A DNA stretch of 64,000 bases, from assembly GCA_920105625.2 (NCBI GenBank), contig OV050030.1, positions 112,140,814 through 112,204,813 of the forward strand, in the 5' to 3' direction. Shown one piece after another: positions 24,801 through 35,998 of the stretch. The notes under the pieces were generated by a model, which had not been told where the DNA came from, ran no database searches, and saw only the letters and a program-made list of their open reading frames with translations. The translations under genes and the position numbers were made by a program. This stretch comes from Clusia tigrina (taxonomy: Eukaryota > Arthropoda > Insecta > Diptera > Clusiidae). Within the stretch, counting starts at the first letter, position 1, and every line of letters starts with the position of its first letter.

Positions 24801-27800
24801 CGATTCTCTGTATGGAATCGACCAGAATCCAATAACAACTGAGTTAACAATACTTTTTAAGTTCGAAAAAAAACAAAAAACTACCAAAATTTTATAATTG
24901 ACCTTGCTGACTGCTCCATATACCAAACAGAATTCCTAAATTAATTTGAAAACTGGACTTTCAATAATATTCATCAAGAAGCTGCTAGAATTACTAGAGC
25001 TATTATATCAGCCTCAAATATAGCTATTCCTCAAACGAAACCAAAAATTGGTAAAACTTGTACCCATTGGTACAATGACTTAAAGAAACTCCGTAAAAAT
25101 AAAATACTTCTTTGGTACGATTAAAAACATGTTATGTATATCATTGGTAAATCTAATAGCTTTTAAAAGGGCCATGGCTATATTAGAAATCAGTTAAAGA
25201 AGCGAAACGTAAAAGCATCGAGGAATTCACTTCCAACATTTCACCCCTCTCAACACTAAAAAAAAATATGGGCCGATATTATCTCTCTCTCCGGTATACC
25301 GAACCCTGAAACCAAATCAATCAAAGATAATCAGAGAATAATAGCATCCGCTCTAGAGATAACCGAAGCCTTTGCTTCCAATTGGCCTAATTATTCAAAA
25401 GACTCCATCTTCGCAAATGAATATATCAGAAATAAAAAACGATATCCTTTCATGTCATGTGGGCAGAGTACACTGTTAACCTCAGCTAAAAATATGGAGA
25501 CTGATTTCTCCTTTGTAGAATTTGAACTAGCTATTCAAAACGCTAAAGGCAAAACACCGGGGTATGATCGAATATCATACCCTATGATAAAACATCTGCC
25601 TAAATCTGCTAAGGTGAGCTGTTAAATCTCTATAATATTGTGTTGGAAAAAGAAATGTACCCACACACGTGGCGCGCAACAATCATTCTACGTACATAAA
25701 ATACATAAACCCAACAAACCTTCCCATGAAATTAGTGGGTGCAGACCAATATCTCTTCTGTAATGTTTAAGGAAAACTTTTGTAAAAATGCTCGCAAAAA
25801 GACTAATGTGGTGTTATCAGGAAAAATATGTTTATTAGTAATAGCCAAGTAGCATTTAAAAACAAACATAGCACATTAGACGCTCTGTTACACCTTAACA
25901 CTACGTGTCTGATGCTCTTTCGTCAAAAAATCACGTCTCGATATTGATCATGGATTTTGAAAAGGCGTGGGGATTCATGCGGTGTTGAATCAACTGGATA
26001 TGTGGGGGTAGGTCCGAAGATCTTTCAAGTGGTTAAGGCCTTTATGACCGGCCGACATTTCGGGTTAGAATCAATAGTAAACTTTCACATTCTTATCCTC
26101 TTTTTAATGGTATCCCTCAGGGATTATTATCCAAATTTAAGTTTTAATAATATAAATATTGAATGCATCAACCAATTAAATTTCTTAGGTGTTACGTTTG
26201 ACAAGAAATTCACTTTTAAGCAACATTGAACAAACCTTAGAAAAAATTTAGCTGCCAGACTAAATATTGTAAAATACTTAATCTCGAAGCACTCTTTTAT
26301 TCATATAGATACTCTAATAAATGTAACTAGATGTCTAATACTTGGTAAAATCGTTTATGCGCTCCCGATTTACGGGTGGTGCGCAAACACGAATATCAAA
26401 CTATTAAACGCCCAGTGTCATGCCGCAGTTCGTAGTAGCATCAACGCCTTGCCAACCTCCCCAATCAAATACGTTTTAGAAGAAGCTGGACTACCTTCAA
26501 TCAAAGAAAGAGTGACAGAAACTTATCCCTCAACTTGTTAGCACTAGCAACCAGGATTTCATCACTGCTGCGCGGCACAAACGTAGATACAAACAAAAAC
26601 CTGCAATACGCCGTTGCATTGCTTTTGTAGGCATACAGGGAAATGAATTTGCAGACAATGCAGCACGTTTTGCTGCAACAACCTTTAGAAAGAAATTATT
26701 TGGATCGGCATCTCCATTTACTCTGTTTAAAGATTTTAATAATATAACAGTTGTAATTAATTTCTTAAAAGAATGTGGCTTAATTTAGAAATTGTAAAAT
26801 TATTATAAATTTTATTTAATATCTGAGTCGTAGGCCCTGGCAGCTCATACTCCTTAATTTATTTTGCTATAATATTTTATATTGTATCAAATATATAAAT
26901 AAATAAATAGACACTTACAATTTTCGGGTCTGTCTATTAAATGGAAATTACAGACTAAATATAACAAAACATGCTTGACATTAAAAGGTGGTCCTAATTT
27001 TTCCTTGCTCAGCTGTTTGTATTTGTTGTTGTTTTTTCCTATATTTATTTTTCTCGTCCAAGTTGTCTCTGTGTGTGTGCACACGGCCATCCGTGTACGT
27101 TTTATAATAAAATCTTTTTGTTGGTATTTGGTAATACGTAGGTAGCATTTCCGTAGGTATCGTTTGTGGTAGTCTTTTTATTGTTCTAACACCTGTGCAT
27201 CTTCAAAGTTCCGGGGATGTCCACTCCAAGCACAGTGATCCGCAAGTACCGTTATTGGTTCCAGTATTGTGTTCTGTTTTTCCTATCCGATTGGTAGTCT
27301 AATATTCTCGTCCTTAATTCGTTTTTGGTCTTAAAAACATATACTTTGTCACATAAATTGGAGTCGTCTCCACAACAATTAATTATATATACCACGTGAG
27401 CTTTGTCTAATTTGTCTCTCGGACTTTTTGTATTAGTATATAACGTAAATGTACTAAATGCCGCCATTGTACCCAATGCCACCAATGTCGGTTATTTTGA
27501 AATAACATTTCAGGAAAAATATGAGTTTGTATGAGAGTGTTTAGAAAAATTGTTAAGGATTTTGTTTTTTGCTAGATAATAAAAATTTATCAGATAATTT
27601 GATTTCTGAAACTTTGTAATAATATCTGTTGTTTGGCAATAATAAAGGATTGTATATAGATTTTCTGTATATTTTTGCTAGTAATAACAAACAAACTGCA
27701 TATTTAAAAGTGGTGCGAATTAGGTACAAGCTAATTTTAGTTACATGTAATTACGCCAGGGGTGGCGGAACAAGAGACAAATCTACTTGGAACTAATCTT

Positions 27801-29924
27801 GAGATAAAACATATATTTTAACAAGAAAACAAATAAGAAAGGGATGTTGTTTTATTCTGGAGCATGTAAATATGTTATGATCTATTGATATTTTCTTAAT
27901 ATTTTACTCCAAATTAACTTAACATCAAACATTTTTTTATTTTGTACAGACTAGTTACGAAGTTTTGGCAGTTCTTAAATTTACATATTCCGTAAATATT
28001 ATCAATAATATGGTAACAACTGATTTTAAACGTAAAGAGGGAACAACTATAATTTCGATCGCCTTTCTACAAATGTTAAATTATTTGAAAATCCTATTTT
28101 AAAAAATATGAAAGTAAACAGCGTAATTAGATGCACAATTTAGAGTAATTTCCGCCAGGAGTATTTCTTTAGTAATAAATTTGAAAAATCCATTTGCTTT
28201 ATATATTTTTTAGTCTCGAAATGGATTAGGACAAAAGTTATGACGAATATGCTCTTCAAAATGCCTTTCACGCAAGAAGAAATGGTATGGCTGTTAACAG
28301 AGCCCCCGCAAATGAATTTAAAATTCCCCGTTCGACCACTTAAAGACAAAATAAATAAAAAGTGCAAAACTTTATTATTTTGGGGAGGAAAACTATTAAC
28401 TAATCAAGGAAATCCCATTAAAGAAACCTATTCAAATGACTTGGCGGAATTAGGTACACAACATGGCGGCATTAAGTTCAAAGCTTATTTTGTGGCGGAA
28501 TTAATTGGGTACCTTTTCAATATTTGCAACTCCTCATTTGTTCAAAAGTTTATTGGATACATATAGCATAATCTGTTAAGACACACATTGATCTATCAAA
28601 ATTTACTAAAATAATGAAATTCAACCAAAAGTTGGAAGTTAAAGCCAGGAGGACCCTTATTTTTTTCTGAAAATTCCCTTCTGTATGTCGTTGATTTGTA
28701 TTTTTTTTTTACTTATAATGTCTATTGCGAAGTCAATTAGAATGCTTGGAAATAGAGAAACGCGTATTTTTAATCTTGTTTTTAAACTTCAGTTCGTCTT
28801 AATGTTGTCTTCGGGTCCTTCCATCAAATTATTTTATATATTTTTGGATGAACAAATTCGTCTTAATGGTGTGTTTTCTTTGTTTATTCTTGGTGCTGTC
28901 GCTATTTTAATTGTTAAGTTTTTTTTCCGTGAATTTTAATTAGTCCATTTTTATATAGATTCTCTATTAAGTCATTGTTTTTTTTTCGGTAATGTTGAAG
29001 CTGTATCTCCTTTCAACACTTGAAATTTTGTGATGTCATATAAGATTAATTGCATTTTTTGTCATAGTCCTCTCCACTCTTAACTACAGTTCTTGAATAT
29101 TAGTGGTTCCTTTTACGGCATTAGTAATAAATCTCGGCCTTCTGTCTAGTATTGTTCTTTTCTTGTGAGTGTTGATCAATGTTATAAAATTAGCTCTCTG
29201 CATTTCTTGTTCTTCTTTAATGGTAACAGTTTGTATCCAATGTTCTCGATCTGTGGGAAGGTAGAGTGAAGAGTGTTGGTAATTTGAAGGGCAAATTTTG
29301 TGCCTGAAGAGAGTAACCACTGTACGTCATTAGGTATTCTTGTATTTGTTGTGTTCACAAACCAATTTTCTTTTTGGATAACGCTTCCAAACAAAACAAT
29401 TCGGCATCCTCGACATTCATCTGTTGTTTAAGTTTTGTTATTATGCTGTTAATTTTTGTTTATTAGTTTTTAGTAGTTCGTGTTTATGCTTTACTCTCAA
29501 ACTGACTAAGTATTCTGGTGTGAAAAACTTGGATGTGTTGTTCCCACACAGATGTTATTTTTGATGAAACTCTGTTATTTTCATTTAGTATGGTTCTTAC
29601 ATTTTTAGTTAGATTCTTAATGAAGTTTGGTGTTAATCCCGCTTTCATGTATCGTATTAAGTAACGGATTGAAGACCTAATTTTTGCATTGTTCTGGCTA
29701 CTAAATTTATGCCTTTAAATCAATTTTTTTACAAATTATTTAAAAGTTTATACTTAATAATTTCAAAACGGAAAAATTATAATCAATCATTGTAAGAAAT
29801 ACTTACCAATACACATGACATTAAAAACGAACCCATTTTGCACACTTTTATTAACCAACTGATCGGGTAAACTATCAAATCCAACATGACCACATTGCTT
29901 CAACGCTCGTAAATTGACATCGTT
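18670..29924 (-). CDS. Sep2: Septin of the Sep2/Sep5 (SEPT6) group; exons 2-5
   Basis: Coding exons on the minus strand are 29924-29807, 22018-21213, 21154-21017 and 18837-18670, numbered 2-5 because a first exon is missing. Introns are GT-AG and phases agree throughout. The joined product has 408 residues. It contains the pre-domain [16 protein letters not shown], the P-loop GETGLGKST, the G3 motif DTVGYGD, the G4 motif AKAD, the septin unique element, and a charged C-terminal coiled coil ending GKSKKK. Septins assemble into GTP-binding filaments at the cortex and cleavage furrow. The [10 protein letters not shown]-loop is typical of the SEPT6 group, whose members bind but do not hydrolyse GTP. 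In Drosophila Sep5 is an intronless paralogue of Sep2, so an intron-bearing copy is best called Sep2. Introns 2 and 4 carry transposons. The start codon lies right of 29924 and was not firmly identified. Confidence 0.95.
19610..20559 (+). mobile_element. Mariner in septin intron 4, internally deleted (950 bp)
   Basis: Inverted ends CGAGGGCGGATTGATATTGA / matching right end ccgccctcg, flanked by TA (19608-19609 and 20560-20561). Transposase pieces occupy about 19774-20500: N-terminal helix-turn-helix ([20 protein letters not shown]), a frameshift near 20030, then SVEQKRVR and the first catalytic Asp in TVDEMWVHH. The second and third Asp regions are missing: coding jumps from the segment ending [10 protein letters not shown] to a C-terminal remnant. 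Non-autonomous. Confidence 0.9.
20575..21016 (-). other. Septin intron-4 segment, parent of the tandem unit
   Basis: This intron part, next to exon 4, corresponds to the array unit from the GTCCGTCTGT motif up to exon 4. Relative to the array it has ~54 extra bases between two TAGCCT copies and lacks ~35 bases (around 20740-20765). The array therefore descends from a slightly different allele, or both have since changed. Confidence 0.8.
21017..21154 (-). CDS. Sep2: Septin exon 4 (138 bp), coiled-coil start
   Basis: Acceptor TTTTTCTAG before ATTTCATTTCAG; the donor GTACAA is a weaker match. It codes 46 residues, [13 protein letters not shown] to KENEKE, the first coiled-coil segment. Its last ~57 bp are amplified in the array at 7984-10862. 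Intron 3 is only 58 bp. Confidence 0.95.
21213..22018 (-). CDS. Sep2: Septin exon 3 (806 bp), GTPase domain
   Basis: Acceptor TTTTATAG; donor GTAAGT after AACAAACCA. It carries the entire G domain (P-loop completion, DTVGYGD, AKAD) and the septin unique element, with no stop or shift. It is the largest exon and the source of the partial copy at 11060-11322. Confidence 0.95.
22019..23089 (-). other. Septin intron 2, proximal part
   Basis: AT-rich with no gene and no recognisable element. The intron spans 22019-29806; the following ~7 kb is mainly retroelement remains. Confidence 0.5.
23090..26908 (+). mobile_element. I-clade LINE, heavily degenerate
   Basis: An ORF1-like region near 23110-23750 is followed by endonuclease N-terminus [18 protein letters not shown] and ICMQETHI at 24226-24310. 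RT motif [12 protein letters not shown] lies near 25550, and RNase H-like [12 protein letters not shown] near 26630. The 3' end is a short (AAAT)n tail. The order ORF1-EN-RT-RNase H and the wording of the endonuclease start match the I-element clade. Stops and shifts are too many for function. It lies in intron 2 in the orientation opposite to the septin. Confidence 0.75.
26990..27490 (-). mobile_element. Penelope-like element, GIY-YIG endonuclease end
   Basis: The minus strand reads [12 protein letters not shown]...[18 protein letters not shown] followed by a His-rich [10 protein letters not shown] and a frame change. This is the GIY-YIG endonuclease at the end of Penelope-like elements; the usual GxT is altered (FKT). 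It matches the RT pieces at 28640-29720 on the same strand. Confidence 0.7.
27491..28639. other. Unassigned AT-rich stretch in septin intron 2
   Basis: It separates the two Penelope-like blocks. A 108-codon frame on the plus strand (28240-28566) has no recognisable domain; nothing else is supported. Confidence 0.4.
28640..29720 (-). mobile_element. Penelope-like element, N-terminal and RT region
   Basis: Minus-strand pieces [19 protein letters not shown] and [14 protein letters not shown] (29394-29084) match the conserved N-terminal region of Penelope polyproteins. Near 28930-28850, [12 protein letters not shown] matches the RT motif after the LPKIHK position. Stops and shifts abound. Confidence 0.65.
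29807..29924 (-). CDS. Sep2: Septin exon 2 (118 bp)
   Basis: Acceptor TTTATTTCAG precedes AACGATGTC; the donor is GTAAGT after TGTATTG. It codes 39 residues starting [10 protein letters not shown] and ending NVMCI, plus the first base of the Gly codon that begins the P-loop. Confidence 0.95.
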
Positions 29925-30232
29925 CTGAAATAAATTCTGATTTATAGTGTATTTTTAACAATTAAATTTTACCAAACGGAAATTCATTATAAAATAAAAT
30001 TACATTCAATATCTGTAAACCTCGCTAAATTAATTTCAATAACACATTTGAAAAAAAATAAATAAATAATTAAAATATATATATACTCGTATATATAATT
30101 TTTTTTTTTTTAAAGATTGTATTGCCCCGATGAGTGCGCTCATGTCAAAGTTACCAGTATTAGTTCGAGGTGTTTTTTCCTGTCGAGATGTCGTTGGTTC
30201 TTCAAATTTAAATTCATGTTCAACGGCATCTA

Positions 30233-30686
30233 CGAGGGCGGATTGACATTGAAGCTACCCAAGAAGGAAAAAAACATTTTTTTTTTTCAAAAACCATTTA
30301 TTTCTCAACATAGTCTCCTTTTACTTCGACACACTTAGTAAGACGATATTCCAACTTTTTTATACCATCTGAATAATACGTTTTCGGGAACCCCTCAAAA
30401 TACGCGTTAGTTTCGGTAATCACTTCTTCGTTTGAGATGAATCTTTTTCCTGCCAGCCATTTTCCAAGTTTGGAAACAGGAAAAAGTCACTAGGAGCTAA
30501 ATCTGGACTATAAGGTGGATGATTAACCAATTCGAAGTGCATTTCACGTAATTTTAGCATCGTATCTAATGCTGTGTGAACCGGTGCGTTGTCTTGAAGA
30601 TAGAGCATTTTTTTCTTCTTTAAATGTGGTCGTTTTTCCTTTATTGCATCAATCAATTGATCCAATAATGCACGATAATACTTTCC
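30233..30686 (-). mobile_element. Mariner 3' fragment inside gag of remnant C
   Basis: The left end CGAGGGCGGATTGACATTGA is the inverted repeat of the same mariner family as 19610-20559, with TA before it. The other end is missing. It codes the C-terminal transposase half with QDNAPVHT and PPYSPDLAPSD, the second and third catalytic Asp regions. Compared with element B, ~60 bp of gag are lost at the insertion. Confidence 0.85.
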
Positions 30687-30770
30687 TGCTTTAAGCCCTT
30701 GTGTTTGCAAGTTTAAGCGCTCAAGCTCCTTCTTGAGTTGCTCCAATCTCAGTTTTTCAAATTTAACCAT
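30420..30770 (-). CDS. Chimeric frame: gag N-terminus fused to mariner transposase C-terminus
   Basis: A single 116-codon frame begins with the authentic gag ATG (MVKFEKLRLEQ), keeps 28 gag residues to QTQGLKA, then continues in frame as mariner transposase GKYYRALLDQL through QDNAPVHT and SPDLAPSDFFLF. It ends EKDSSQTKK. The gag part is the helical SAP-like start seen in element B. The fused part lacks the first catalytic Asp and the DNA-binding domain, so no transposase activity is expected. Expression is unknown; the LTR upstream is split by a MITE. Confidence 0.6.
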   Translation of the reverse strand: MVKFEKLRLEQLKKELERLNLQTQGLKAGKYYRALLDQLIDAIKEKRPHLKKKKMLYLQDNAPVHTALDTMLKLREMHFELVNHPPYSPDLAPSDFFLFPNLENGWQEKDSSQTKK

Positions 30771-30949
30771 TATTGATTAAAGATACACAATCCCATTTCT
30801 GACTCCAATTGTTACGAAATTGCCCTCCTGAGAATTTACTCTAACTCTCTATACTCGGATTCGTACCCCTGGATTGTGTAGTAATAAAAAAAATCGCTGA
30901 TTAAATTAAAATAACTAACATTATTTAATTATTGCAATTTGCACACTTA

Positions 30950-31778
<829 letters not shown>

Positions 31779-31920
31779 TTAATATTAGGCTTAAAGTTTA
31801 CTTTATTAAAATTTGCATTTACTTAATAATTCAATTGTCACTTTATTACTTAATCACAATTACAAATATTTCTGCTTCGAATAAAATGCGCGATGTACAC
31901 ACTGTCTCCGTTGCTTTTCT

Positions 31921-31926
<6 letters not shown>

Positions 31927-32007
<81 letters not shown>
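31927..32007. repeat. (TA)n microsatellite, ~80 bp
   Basis: Joins the truncated LTR of remnant C to the mariner at 32008. Confidence 0.98.
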
Positions 32008-32008
<1 letters not shown>

Positions 32009-32912
32009 GAGGTGTGATAAAAAAATAATTGTTATTTTCAAATTTCGTGAGTTACGTATGTGCGATGTTCGCATTTTTTTTTCTGTTATGTTGGTACAGA
32101 TGTCTGTTATATATGTTGGCAATACCAACCATTTTCGATTGTCAGTTTGTTTTTGACAGATAAAAAGGTTAGTCGTGTTTTGGTGTGCTCTTCGATTTTG
32201 TACTATTCGAAAAAATGGATCAAAGAAACTGTATTCAGTTTTGTGTAAAAAATGAAATTAAATGCGCAAGGACATTTGAAATGTTGACTGTGGCCTTTGG
32301 CGAGTCTACTATGAGCAGAACACAAGTTCAATTGTGGTATAACCGGTTTAAGGAAGGCCGAGAAGATGTCAATGACGATGCTCGTCCTGGTCGCCCGAGC
32401 ACGTCAACAACCGATGAAAACATTGACGCAGTGAAGAAAAAGAGTTTGGATAATCATCGAATCACTATCAGAGAGGTTGCTGATGATGTTGGCATAACGT
32501 TCGGCTCATGTCAAACAATTTTTACGGATGTTTTAGGCATGAAACGTGCGGCAGCGAAGATTGTTCCAAAATTGCTAAATTTTGAGCAAAAACAACGTCG
32601 CATGGACATCGCTCAGGAGCTGTTTTTGGCCAAAAACAAAACCGTTATCATGCCTCAACCACCGTATTCACCGGACTTGGCCCCCGCTGACTTTTTCCTC
32701 TTTCCAAAACTGAAGACACCGATGAAAGGAAAGCGTTTTGATACGATTGAGAAAAGCGTTTCAGAAGTGTTTCGAGGATTGAAAAAAATGCTGGCATAAG
32801 TGTATTATATCTGAGGGGAATTACTTTAAAGGGGACAAGATAGTTGTTGATGAATAAATAAATACTTAATTTTTTGATCACACAATAACGGTTCTTTTTT
32901 GATCACACCTCG
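32008..32912 (+). mobile_element. Internally deleted mariner-family element (905 bp)
   Basis: Ends CGAGGTGTGATAAAAAAATA and tttttgatcacacctcg are inverted repeats, flanked by TA (32006-32007, 32913-32914). A frame at 32215-32799 encodes a shortened transposase. A second copy with the same kind of deletion lies in the opposite orientation at 51569-52490. Confidence 0.9.
32215..32799 (+). pseudogene. Mariner transposase with central deletion, one open frame
   Basis: MDQRNCIQFCVKNEIKC opens the helix-turn-helix region. GRPSTSTT and the second helix-turn-helix (RITIREVADDVGITFGS) follow, then FEQKQRRMDIAQEL. Coding then jumps to VIMPQPPYSPDLAPADFF and the C-terminus. The first two catalytic Asp regions are deleted but the reading frame is kept for 195 codons. 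The product could still bind the inverted repeats, but this is inference. Confidence 0.8.
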
Positions 32913-32917
32913 TATAT

Positions 32918-33530
32918 TGTTGCGAAATTGCCCTCTTGACAATTTACTTTAACTATCTGTACTCGGATTCGTACCACTGGATCGTGTAGTAATCAAACAA
33001 TCGCGGGTTAAATTAAAATAACTAACTTTATTTTAATTATTGAAATTTACAAACTTAATATTAGGCTTAAAGTTTACGTTGTGACAATTTGCACTTTATT
33101 GCACAAACCATTAGTCACTTTATTTAATAAGTAATTTCATCACTTTATTTAATAATGAATTTCATCACTTTGCAAATCAGAATTACAAATATGTACTGCT
33201 GCTTCGATTATAATGCCCGACGGTACACACTGTTACGATCTCTGTTCGAATGCCTTTGACTTTGCACAGTCTTGTGCTTTTATAGTTTCGAATGGTTGAG
33301 GTAGAAACTTCTACAATATACTAGAAGTTTCTGGATCTTTCTATAATTTTATACAGGAAGTTCTTAATTTCGAGATATCTCTTTACACGACAATCTCTAC
33401 AATGAAAGAAACTTTTATTCGAATGGATTGTGTCTGACTTACACACACAGGGTGGTGCACTCATTTTCAAACTCCAGATGGGATCCTAAAAGTATGCAAT
33501 CCCGTTTCACTGATATGCAATCACGTTTCA
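32918..33530 (-). repeat. 3' LTR of element B (613 bp)
   Basis: Minus strand begins TGAAACGTG and ends GCAACA. It closely resembles the LTR piece at 40291-40754 and differs clearly from the element's own 5' LTR in the middle (33280-33420 against 39110-39250). Confidence 0.9.
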
Positions 33531-33895
33531 CTGCCCTCCGCTTAATCTTGTTCGTCCCGAACAAGGATAGTACTGCAACTTTTATAAGGAGATAACCTCT
33601 CCAAATGAACGACTTTCATTTTGCTCCTGACATTTCTCGCCAACTGGATGCGGTATACTACATCGTTGAGCCGCTTTATCACCTTAAAGGCCCTTCCCAG
33701 TGTGTTTGCGGTTTTGGAGATAATCCCTTTATCCTTTGCGGATTATGAAGCATAACTAGCTGCCCTTCCTGAAATCCCTTAGAGTTTGCTCGTACATCAT
33801 ATCTGGCTTTCATTTTATCACTCATCAGTTCTGTGCGCTTTCTGATGGTTCCATGAATTTCATTCAGCTGTCTTCGTTTGTCAGCTACATAACTG

Positions 33896-35320
33896 CTACA
33901 TGAAACTTCCGTAGGCACCGAATTTCAGATCTGCAGGTAATCTTATGTCACAACCGAAAATAGCCTTAGCTGGTGTTGTAGATGTTGTATCGTGAGTTGC
34001 CGATCGGTATGCCATTAAGAAGAGGGGTATGTGTTGGTCCCAATCTTTCTGGTTTCTGTCCACGACTTTCCTTAGGTGTTCCTCAAGCGTACGATTAAAT
34101 CTTTCAACCATTCCATCAGATTGTGGGTGCAAAGGGGTTGTACGAGTTTTGCGTATGCCCATCAATTCACTCATTTCCCTGAATATTGTTGACACGAAAT
34201 TTCTCCCTTGATCCGAGTGCAAGTCGAGGGGAGCTCCGAATCTGCAGACCCAATTATTGATAAATGCACCTGCAACGGTCTTAGCTTCTTGATCGGGAAT
34301 GGGATATACTTCTGGCCATTTACTAAAATATTCGATTACGACGAGAACATATTTGTTGCCGGAATCACTAATTGGGAACGGACCTGCTATGTCCATTGCA
34401 ATACGCTCAAATGGCGCTCCCACGTTGTATAAATACATCTTCCGCTGACTGCGACGGCTCGGTCCTTTGGCAGCTGTACACTTTTCACAAGCACTAATCC
34501 AGTCAACTACCGATTGTTGGCAACCAACCCAATAAAATCGTGTTTTAATTTTCTCGACTGTTTTTGTTATCCCTAAATGACCTCCGCTTGGCCCACTATG
34601 GTATTCCTTGAGAATTTCGCTTATTCTTGCCTTGGGTACCACAATCAAGTTCTTCGTGGTTTTTCCATCTTCGCTCTCCCACAGGCGGAATAGGCATTTG
34701 TCTTGCAGCTTTAAGCTATTCCATTGAGCCCAATATGCTTTAGTTATGGGACTTTCAGTCGAGATTTCGTTCCAATCAGGTCGTTTTCCTTCGTTCTTAC
34801 TTGATACGATTTTTGCCAACTTTGGGTCATTTCGTTGTTCTTCTTTTATCTTTTCCGCTGTCCATTCATCGTCTGGTAAAACAGCCATTAAGCGCACATT
34901 GAATACTCCTTCTTTCCCTTCAGCTTTAGAACAGTGCTTACATTCCATACTGCAAGGACGTCGTGATAGTGCATCAGCATTCCCGTGGCTTCCACCTCTG
35001 CGATGTTCTATTGTGATCTCGTAGCTTTGGAGTCTCTCAATCCATCTCGCAGCCTGATCTTCGGGATTTTTGAACTGCAATAGCCAGCAAAGAACAGCGT
35101 GATCCGTTCTCAACAAGAACTTTGGTCCATACAAGTACTTGTTAAAGTGCTTCACGCACTGCATAACCGCCAAAAGTTCTCTGCGTGTTACACAGTAATT
35201 TCGCTCTGGCTTTGATAAGATCTTGCTGAAGTAGGCTATTACTCTTTCATGTCCGTCAATAACTTGCGACAGGACACCTTCAATCCACCACTTGCATCGG
35301 TATCCAAAATAAATTTTTCG
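33896..35320 (-). pseudogene. RNase H end and integrase of element B, longest open segment
   Basis: About 475 codons without a stop. RNase H features TRRELLAVMQCVKHF and RTDHAVL; then the integrase zinc domain (H-x-H, CEKCTAAKG) and a catalytic core with all three acidic residues: MDIAGPF, HSDQGRNF and GMVERFNR. It ends at a frameshift (GAYGSFM) before the C-terminal domain. The best-preserved retroelement coding stretch in the window. Confidence 0.85.
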
Positions 35321-35823
35321 CCAGGAATTGGATACGCAAGGATTGGAGCTGTACACAATAGCTCTTTCAATCTGTTGAATGCCTTCTCCTGTTCGCTTTT
35401 CCACTTAAAAGGACAATTTTTCCTCGTTAATGAGTGCAGACTACCAGCCACGTGTGCAAAGCCTGGAACAAAGCGTCTGTAATAGGTGCAAAGACCCAAG
35501 AAGCTACGTAGCTCATGCAAACTAGTTGGTCTTGGCCATTCCCCTACTGAGTCTTTCTTATCTGGATCTGTGTGTACTCCTTCAGGTGTGACTTTATGTC
35601 CAAGGTACTTGACTTCTTTGAATAACGAGCATTTCTTTGCGTTCAGCTTCAACCCTGAAGCTCCTAATCGCATCAATACTTTTTCCAAATTCTTCAAGTG
35701 GTCCGCGAAGTCCTTTCCCATAACGATGATGTCATCTAGATACACCAGACACGTTTTCCAGTGGAGACCCTTTAGCACATGTTCCATAAGGCGTTCAAAT
35801 GTAGCTGGAGCATTACACAGTCC

Positions 35824-35998
35824 GTATCATCATCATAATTGGCGTACAACCATTTCTGGTCATTGCCGCGTTATCAGCCATGTCCTCCTGAACCTGGTCC
35901 TTCCAACGCACAACATGTCCCAGACAGCGCAGCCGCTGTGTTTTAATGCGCTGAACTATATCAATGTCGGCGTACAGCTCATACAGCATCCACCAAAA
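35824..35998 (-). mobile_element. Short LINE 3' scrap inside RT of element B
   Basis: Minus-strand reading gives YELYADIDIVQRIKTQRLRCLGHVVR, typed here as YELYADIDIVQ and RLRCLGHVVR. It is the C-terminal signature of RTE/BovB-like and related LINEs, ending in an ATGATGATG-type tail. It replaces the RT residues between GLWQF and GLCNAP. Only ~175 bp, so a 5'-truncated insertion or a patch copied during repair. Confidence 0.7.

Noticed and set aside
28240..28566. 108-codon plus-strand frame in septin intron 2
   Set aside because: No recognised domain, no neighbours of the same kind, AT-rich; cannot be supported as a gene.
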